A stretch of DNA of 64,000 nucleotides from Isoetes taiwanensis (Eukaryota > Streptophyta > Lycopodiopsida > Isoetales > Isoetaceae). Shown piece after piece: positions 57,283 to 64,000 of the stretch. A program made the position numbers and the translations under genes. The notes under the pieces are model-generated. The model saw only the letters and a program-made list of their open reading frames with translations. It made no database searches and was not told the origin of the DNA. Position 1 is the stretch's first letter, and each line of letters begins with the position of its first letter. The stretch spans positions 22,952,416 through 23,016,415 of the forward strand of contig JAJEKV010000011.1 of assembly GCA_021234155.1 (NCBI GenBank). The letters are read 5' to 3'.

Positions 57283-57613
57283 CTATTCTTCAATGATCAC
57301 CTTGCCTTTGACCCATTTTGCTTTTTGATTGTTTTGTCTGGCTTCCTTATACTTAGCAAGTTCTATTTTCTTTTCTGCTAGCTGCTCTTTGGTTAGATCC
57401 TCATTGATCCAAATAAATTTTCCCTTCAATGTATATGTATTTATCAGCACAAAAAATCGATCATCCCTGTTTGCAGACTTGACAATCATGTGTCTAGTTC
57501 CTGTATCTCTTTTCCCTACCCGGAATGCATCAGAGATGTCTACCTTTTGGATGCTTGGTTTGTCCTTTCTGGTTTGTCTTTTGGTGATATGTGTGGTTGT
57601 ATGTGAATATTAG
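57283..57613 (-). CDS. LINE-D ORF1 C-terminal region
   Basis: The frame reads DISDAFRVGKRDTGTRHMIV, then FVLINTYTLKGKFIWINEDL and KEARQNNQKAKWVKGKVI, ending at 57283. The pattern DAFR-GK, R-IVK, LKG--I-INEDLT, AR and W--G-I is that of the RNA-binding C-terminus of LINE ORF1 proteins. The N-terminal half is unclear. Confidence 0.75.
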
Positions 57614-57653
57614 ATAAAGGCTTGGCTGATTTAGTGATGGTGCAGCTCACTGG

Positions 57654-58010
57654 GGCTAGGGTTTTGGCGATGCTTCAATCTCAGATATCTCTCTCCTCGG
57701 GTGTCCATTTCAAACGATTTTTAGTGCATTAGAGAGCCTTACAGTAAGCTTTCTGAAGACATATGGCATCAGTAATTTTTTCACTAGTTCAATACCCGAA
57801 TTGGGATATCTATTTCGGCCTCCATGGTTACCGTCAGTTTTAGCGTTGCTTCAATCTCAGATATCTCCCACCTGGGGTGTCCGTTTTGAGCGATTTTTGG
57901 TGCATTAGAAAGCCCTTGCAGTAAGCTTTCTAATGGTCTATGGCATCTGGTAGTTTCCTTTGTAATTCAGTCCCATAATTAGGATCATGCATTTCGGCCT
58001 CCATGATTAC
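57654..58010 (-). repeat. Two tandem units of about 180 bp at the LINE-D 5' end
   Basis: Both units contain ttcaatctcagatatctc, then gtgtcc(a/g)ttt, then gcattaga(g/a)agcc and agtaagctttct, and end with atttcggcctccatg. They lie directly upstream of ORF1, like promoter monomers of some LINE families. Confidence 0.75.
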
Positions 58011-58882
58011 CACCGCCGACATGCAATCTTGCTCTTAGTTTCCTGCTTCTATGGCCTCTTCAGCACTGCCTCTTAATTGCCATCTCAATTTTCTTGTTCA
58101 TGCCCCTGCTTCCATGGTTTAGCAAACTGTATTATTACAATATTTATTTTATTAGATGCTTTGTATACATCTCAATGCTTTGTAGTTTCTAACCAAGAAT
58201 GAAGTATTATAAACTATATGCAGGTCCACGACATGATATCTCACCCCTTCAATTCTCACCCCTTTATTATAATCTTTATAGATTCTGTAAGTTTATCTAA
58301 GATGCTTATCGCATTCAAATGTCTCAAAGTGATCAGGTTTGGCATGTGCAGTGCTGAATAAAGCTTGCTGGTTTAAAACTGTTTGTTAACATTGTTAAAA
58401 TTTTAAAATAAATTTTATGGAAATCAATGGCTGGTTTTTGCATGGCACATGGTACTCTTTCCCATCCTTGCAGTTTGCAAGGGCTTGGTATACAAAGGAG
58501 ATTTTTGCAATGGGAAGCTTAATTGGTCAATGATGTCTCTTGTATCAAGCTTGTAAATTATGGTGGTTTTTAATGCCAATAGTTCTCTTAAATGTTATAT
58601 TTTGACATTGATATTCAAATGTTATATTTCTAAATTTGGACACCACGTGTGGACCTACTATGATTTAACCCTTAAATACGGGCCATTGTAAAACTTCAAT
58701 GTCAAACTTGCAAAACTATTTCTTATTGCTTGGGATATCTTTCTTATTGTTTCTTTCTTGTATTTCATTGTTTTTTTTTACAAGTTATATTGTTTCTTTG
58801 CTTATTCTAGTATTTTCATGGCTATTTTTGTATATTTATATATACCCGTTTCTCTAATTTGTACACCACTTTTTCCTAGGTC
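58011..58882. other. AT-rich spacer
   Basis: No gene or repeat is recognised. Confidence 0.4.
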
Positions 58883-59035
58883 CCGAAGGGGCCAATTTTT
58901 TTTTTTAATTAATACAAACCATTACATTCAACACTTTAAAATTAAATTGCCCCTGAAACCCCCTTTAGTTTGGGTGCATATTCACATGGGGGTGACATAG
59001 GGCAGCGAAAGCCCTTAAAATCGTCTTTATATTAT
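58883..59035 (-). mobile_element. LINE-D 3' fragment
   Basis: cccgaaggggcc, a run of T, 'acccccttt' and 'gtttgggtgcatattcaca' match 54130-54290 in the same orientation. It is severely 5'-truncated. Confidence 0.78.
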
Positions 59036-59201
59036 AAAATTATAGCGTAAGTATGTATGTCAAGCATCAAACATGGAGTGCTCAGATTGTGCCACATGGC
59101 ATGCTAAGTGTATTTTTTTAATGCAAAAAGGTGCTATACACTCCTCAAAAAGCGCCTGTATATTCGAAGCGGCATGGGCCTGTATATTTTCGAATTTATA
59201 G

Positions 59202-59293
59202 AAAATAATGGTAGCTATGGCCACGATGGAAACGAAAGCAGTGATTCTGATACCGGATCGCCCAGCATTGCCAGGCTTTTCGATACTCTGAAG
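59202..59293 (+). CDS. Putative host exon (Asp/Ser-rich)
   Basis: An acceptor at 59200-59201 and a donor AAG|GTAAAA bound a frame reading NNGSYGHDGNESSDSD and SPSIARLFDTLK. A possible next exon at 59389-59455 (VSVSSATICEDSDADCKDG) joins in phase but ends in a stop. It could belong to the plus-strand gene whose last exons are at 61118-61790. The family is unknown. Confidence 0.4.
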
Positions 59294-59601
59294 GTAAAAT
59301 TTGAACTGGGTTTTGAATTATTTACCTAATTTGGACAGAATTGAGGATCAATATCTTAAACAAAGCGCAGATTGTTGTGCTTATATAGGTTTCTGTTTCT
59401 TCGGCTACTATTTGCGAAGATAGCGATGCAGATTGCAAGGATGGATGTGTCCAATAGCTTATTATCGAGAATATAAATTATGCAGGATATCGGTTTGTAA
59501 ATTGAAATGGCAATCCAGAGCAAAAGTTCCCCGAGGTAAACCTCCATAACTATTTTCTTCTTATGTTTCCGTTTGAAGATAGAATCTTTCAAATTTCTGT
59601 T

Positions 59602-59683
59602 TGAAACAAAGAACCCAGTTCAATCCGTCATGTTTTAAACAAAGAACCCAGTTCAATCCGTCATGTTTCAATCCGTCATGTTT
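59602..59683. repeat. Tandem repeat, 2.5 units of about 34 bp
   Basis: 'aaacaaagaacccagttcaa' and the following tccgtcatgttt are repeated at 59602-59635 and 59636-59668, with a partial third copy to 59683. Confidence 0.8.
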
Positions 59684-59869
59684 TTGCTTATTTGTCTTAA
59701 CATTAGCCTGTATGTTCGGAAGTCTTAGGAACTACCCCCATCAAAAACTTCAATCTTTGCATATCAAAAAGACATCTAAATATGTCCAGATCAATGGTAA
59801 TTCTTACAAAACGAACCACTTCCACCTGAATTGTAGATCAGAAGTGCAGACCCGAAGAAACCCACATCA

Positions 59870-60025
59870 AAACAAATGGCGTTTCTTGAATTTGAAGAAA
59901 AATGAAGAAACAGAAATCTACCTACCAAATGGAATAAAGAGAGTGACAAAAAGGGCTACTGCTGCCGGATTGATGGCGTGCCAAGATTGGCTTGTCCGAA
60001 GAAGACGACCGAAGGGGTGTGCCTA
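59870..60025 (+). pseudogene. Possible NAC-domain fragment
   Basis: The frame reads WRFLNLKKNEETEIYLPNG, then KRVTKRATAAG and DWLVRRRRPKG. The order W-F ... Y-PNG--R--KRAT-AG, followed in most NAC proteins by YWKATGKD, recalls subdomain C of plant NAC transcription factors. The YWK core is not intact here, so this is a weak call. Confidence 0.3.
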
Positions 60026-60775
60026 ACCAGCCAAGGGACCAATGTAACAGAATATTTTGCACCCTTTTGTAGAAATATTGGAACGAACGGATAAGAACGA
60101 AGTCCTCCAAAACATATCTTGCTTAAAATGGCCCACTCGGTTGTCAGCCTCCATTTAGCTATTCGGAAAGGCGCACATGTCTTCATATGCTTTTTTATTC
60201 TGAAATTGTTTAAACATCATCTTCTGAACATTCCATATTGAGAATGCATAAGAATGCACAAATAAATTTCTTTATTATTTTGATAATTTATGATCAAGAA
60301 ACCATTATTCAAAAAATTATTGCCAGCATATAACCACACTAACTGGAGATGATTGCATACCCTACTTGGGCTAGACATGCTTGGAAGAGAGAGAGATATC
60401 TTATTTCAACTTTAGTTCTTTACAACAGAGTACACATTCCATTTTTCACAGATTGATTGTAACCATAAGCAAAAAGCCTAACCTTTTGCAATACGTCAAA
60501 AAAAAAAAAATGGAAACCTATCCTTTTATACTACGTCCAAACAAACAAAAAAATTCAGTTGCATGTGTTGATCAATTGTGGCACAATTTTGGCACAAAGA
60601 TCATTATGCTTTGGATTACAAATTTCTTTTTATGGATGGCTTTCAAAGGCACATAGATTGGAACTTGAGGAAAAAGAAAACTACATGTAAGCTCTTATAC
60701 ATCCTTTGAAACAACGTGTTGTGTTGCATTCCTCCTTACATAAAGCACATGGACTACCCACTGGAGGTGGGCAAT
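60026..60775. other. AT-rich spacer
   Basis: No gene is recognised. Confidence 0.4.
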
Positions 60776-61010
60776 TTACTAGTATAATACATATAAAATC
60801 AACACCATTTCATACATTGCCTCAAACCTTATAGTATTTCGCAAACCTCGTTATATAGTATATCAAAATTTGTACAAGAATACCCTAAAACGAGGATCGC
60901 TATCTACTGTCTAGATCAAGTAATATTGAGTAAATATGCCTATCTAATATCTCTCGATGCTCAGAATCACTCCTGGTGTGAATATGCACCCAAAGCACCC
61001 TTTTCACAAA
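60776..61010 (-). mobile_element. LINE-D 3' UTR fragment
   Basis: 'ctcaaaccttatagtatt', 'aaaatttgtaca', 'cgaggatcg', 'ctctcgatgc' and 'gtgaatatgcaccc' follow the same order as 54345-54525 in LINE-D. Confidence 0.78.
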
Positions 61011-61117
61011 TCATTCAAACTAAAGCGCACAAGACAAAACATTGCATTTCACATGACGACAATTTCATGTTGGAGGAAAGGGCACGGGATCCAGTTATCA
61101 TGCAGTCTCATTTTCAG

Positions 61118-61790
61118 ATTACGATTATCCTCTTGTAAAAAAGGATTTTTTCTGACTCATTTCATGAATACCTGGATGGTGCTTTTGACTCCAAGAGTAG
61201 AAGAGTCCCCACAAATGAATTTAATGTTAGAGGACTTTATAGATCAGGTACCCCTTGTCACTCCTGGAAAGGTTTACACTATTGGCAATGGTAGTTGCAA
61301 TATGCTGATACATAGCATATTAAACTTGTCGAAACTATTTCACTCACACTACATATCAAGTACAGGAAGCAACCAGGGTGAAAAAAATACAAAGAAATTG
61401 CAAACTGGTATATGGAATTACATTCAGCATTGAAGCATAATTTTCCAATCCACTAAACTTGTACCAAAGTACATATGCTGCCTAGAATTCTGGCATTTTG
61501 TGGCATGTATGTATTGCATGCAGGAATTTGTTTGATAATGTATCTCTTTGTTTTGTTCTACACTACAGAGGCCAAGGATGGTTCTGACTTAGCAGATCCT
61601 GTTCTATCAATTGGTAAGTCACATTTCAGTTTGCAGTTTCTTGCGCTTGGCAATTAATGTAAGACATAAAAATATGGTAATTGAGCATTAGGTCTATTGA
61701 TAATGAGAGTCAAAATATGCAATCAATGATGCAGGCATACATGACCATGGAGGAATCCCGCAACAAGTTCCTATTGCCTTAAGCGCCTAA
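61118..61790 (+). CDS. Last three exons of an unidentified plus-strand host gene
   Basis: Exon 61118-61246 follows a clean acceptor (tctcattttcag) and reads YDYPLVKKDF, then DSFHEYLDGAFDSKSRRVP and EFNVRGLYRS. Exon 61569-61613 (EAKDGSDLADPVLSI) and exon 61735-61790 (GIHDHGGIPQQVPIALSA, stop) join in phase (TCA-G + AG; ATT-G + GC) with donors GGTACC and GGTAAGTC. A run of six T at 61146-61151 has one base too many for the first exon's frame, either a mutation or a homopolymer error. I do not recognise the protein. Consistent phases across two junctions argue for a real gene end; upstream exons may be those at 59202 or 52752-53398. Confidence 0.55.
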
Positions 61791-63690
61791 AACTGTTGCT
61801 TTAGATGGAAGGCCTGTAACTTAACTGCTTTTCGAGATGGATGAGCTTTTAGCTTCAAAATCAAGGGCTAAGAAAAATAGAAACTCCAAGAAAAAATGAC
61901 AGCATCCTGCCATACCTCTCAATGTATTTTATTTGAGGTGCAACCTTTCCACATCCGAAGGCAGGAGTAATGGTATCCTCAAGTGAGGAATGAAGCATCG
62001 TGTTGGATAGAAGGATGTTTCTTTCCAGTGATTACAAGAAGCAATGGAGATTAGAGTTTGGCATGTGTGGTAGGGAGGCAAGGGTAAGGTGGCTTTTCTA
62101 AGATCTTGGAAGATGTAATCGATTTCATTATAATCATTTCTCTGTTCTTAATGGATTTAGCTGTTTCTCTGTTCTTAATGGATTTAGCTGCCAAGATGGA
62201 AGAAACAAGTGTTCCCTTGTTATGCAATTTACAGATCCTTATTTTTGCTAACTGCATTTTCTTTTTGTGATATGATTGTTGAGACTATCCATTTGAGTTA
62301 TCTATCTTGGCAGAGTGGAGGACTAGCAGAATGTTGCAACATAATTGTAATGGTTAAGATTATGTTGGGAATGGCTTTAATTAGAGTAAAGTTTACTGCA
62401 GAATGTGGCGATCCATATCATCTACCCCCTTGACTTTACAGTGTTGGGAATGCTCAAATAAAGATTCATACTATGACATACATGCTTATCCATGTTTCTT
62501 TGATTGGGAATAATGTAATGGGATGGCCGTTATCTGCATATACCTTTAAAGTTGTATCAACATTTCTCCTATGTAATAACATTTTGCTTCTTCTACAGAG
62601 ACGTTCATGCATATATAGATAACAAGGTAATGCACTATATGTGGTTGTGCATTGTTTTGTGAAGAAAATACTCTTATTCATATGGTTTAACATGCACGTT
62701 TGCAATATGTTAATGTCAATATTTCAACAAACAAATGCGACCGATAAGCCTCAAATTCAAGAGCCTTATTATTGTCAGACTTATGCAACATGGCCAACAA
62801 CAAGAGCGTCAACAAGAATGAGGCAAAGACATCAAAATTTGTCAATGTTTTAGACCATTTCTCTCTGCATCCGTTTCTTACTTTTCAGACACATCTTACT
62901 TTTCAGGCACATTATGAATACTTTAAGTAGTCGCCTCATCAAAAATAATCTTTCTGTGGTCCCGTAGAAGTAGGATACTATGAAGGTGCCATCTTATGTT
63001 TTGCACCCAACTAACAAAAATATATGACAACTAAGAGCCTTTCACTAAGGGACAACTAGTTTCCACATTATGACAAGCAACAATAGACCCAACACAAAAG
63101 TCCATTTAAAGTTGATTCAAGTGTGTTGGTTTGAAGTTCAGATGCCTTTCATAATTCTAATGATGTTCTGTGACATGCATGAGTGGCAATTTAAAAAACA
63201 ATGCGAATTGGTCTAAGTATCATAAGCAAGTTCATATGTTCCATCAGATGTTGAACCTAGTTTTACAAAAGAAGATAAAGAACTATTGCTATGCAAAGTA
63301 ATCAAACGTACTTTTAACTAGTTTTTTATCAATTCACAAAACTATTCATGAAGCCGAAAACCAAGCGCTAGAATGTCTTTGGATTAGAGACGCGCACCCC
63401 ACATAACGATGATGTATGATTATATATGTTTTGATTATTTTTGCGTATATCCACATCATATGCGCAAAGGCCAAACTTGCGCGGCAACACCGGACACACA
63501 TTTACTAGTATGTTTTGATTATTTTTTAGCACGCCAGCCTAACCAAGCGTGCAACCCTCCTTGCAATTCTAGGCTATCCACATAGCAACTATATGTCAGC
63601 AGAATCTGATGTGGCATAGTCTAAGCCGTAAGATCTTCAGATTTGCAGATTGACCGCTATTAAAATTAGAAAAAGACAGAAAAATAAAGC
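61791..63690. other. Spacer with no recognised gene
   Basis: It is AT-rich. A short frame at 62728-62853 has no match. 'ttctctgttcttaatggatttagctg' is repeated in two adjacent copies near 62138-62190. Confidence 0.45.
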
Positions 63691-63699
63691 AAAGATGGA

Positions 63700-63930
63700 G
63701 TCGTTCGCAATCTCTCCGCTCCGACATTGCATTTTCTCTCGCTTCCGTCGGATTTTCTTCTACTCTAGATCCGAAAAAGAAAGCAGATAAAATCTCCATC
63801 TTCCCGTCCCTTTCTGTTTTTCCTTGCTTTCAGTTTCCTTCCATTTCTCTTTCTGTTTCTTCTGTTTGCTTCTTCGATTTTCCTTACCCTTTCTCTCACT
63901 TCCTTCAGATTTCCTTCTTGTTAACGCATT
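63700..63930 (+). promoter_or_regulatory. Pyrimidine-rich tract, possible 5' leader of a gene beyond the window
   Basis: A dense C/T-rich run (tttctctttctgtttcttctg and similar) on the plus strand, after AT-rich sequence, is typical of plant 5' UTRs. The short frame starting at 63693 (MESFAISPLRHC) ends quickly. No downstream coding sequence is visible before the window ends. Confidence 0.3.
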
Positions 63931-64000
63931 CAAACGGACTAAATTATAAGACAAAGATTTGGGATTGGGAAGAAGAACAGTACATCGGTCTGGCTTTTTG

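Larger units (their letters stand above)
54140..58010 (-). mobile_element. LINE-D, near full-length: tandem 5' units, ORF1, endonuclease, RT, 3' inverted repeat
   Basis: On the minus strand, two units of about 180 bp (58010-57654) precede ORF1, which overlaps the endonuclease/RT ORF start. The 3' region contains a long inverted repeat (54160-54280 against 54505-54620) and ends in T/A-rich sequence next to a cccgaaggg palindrome. ORF2 lacks a readable zinc-binding C-terminus. A few stops and shifts exist. Fragments of the same 3' region occur at 58883-59035 and 60776-61010. Confidence 0.88.

Overview
The window is nuclear DNA of a land plant with a large, transposon-rich genome. The evidence is plant-type intron borders, Copia and Gypsy elements primed by initiator-Met tRNA, several LINE families, and fragments of plant gene families (PDR-type ABCG, U-box/ARM ligase, ERGIC2-like, LRR receptor-like, mitochondrial uL22). 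The one complete host gene is a CPYC glutathione transferase with a long C-terminal extension. I associate that form with non-seed plants and algae, so a fern or lycophyte is possible, but this is inference.

Layout. 0-5.5 kb: diverged repeats, an ABCG fragment, a LINE 3' end, a low-complexity tract, a possible tRNA-derived SINE head and a 121-bp tandem repeat. 5.5-14.9 kb: two Copia elements, both on the minus strand and abutting at 10370/10371; the first is almost complete and the second is decayed. 14.9-24.7 kb: the host-like segment, with the three-exon GST gene (minus), four consistent exons of an ERGIC2/Erv41-like gene (plus) and an ARM-repeat ligase remnant. 24.7-39.5 kb: a LINE (minus) split by a 13.3-kb Gypsy chromovirus (plus). 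41.7-45.1 kb: a second copy of that LINE. 45-62 kb: host exon debris on the plus strand mixed with more LINEs. 62-64 kb: unassigned sequence ending in a pyrimidine-rich tract.

The most unusual object is the Gypsy element at 25161-38457. Between its 5' LTR and its own gag-pol it carries about 4 kb with two extra transcription units, each behind its own TATA box and copies of a 50-70 bp palindromic motif. The first encodes a protein with a histone H3 N-terminus and, at its other end, an H3 histone fold closer to CENH3 than to canonical H3. The second encodes an unrecognised protein with a globular N-terminus and a Gln/Glu-rich middle. I read this as a retrotransposon that captured a histone H3 variant gene.

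The two LTRs of this element differ almost only at CAG/CTG/CCG sites, as small insertions, deletions and swaps. The primer-binding site and the RT domain show the same kind of error. This looks more like base-calling trouble at CHG-methylated cytosines than real decay, so the frameshifts in this element may be artefacts. Reading frames there should be treated as approximate.
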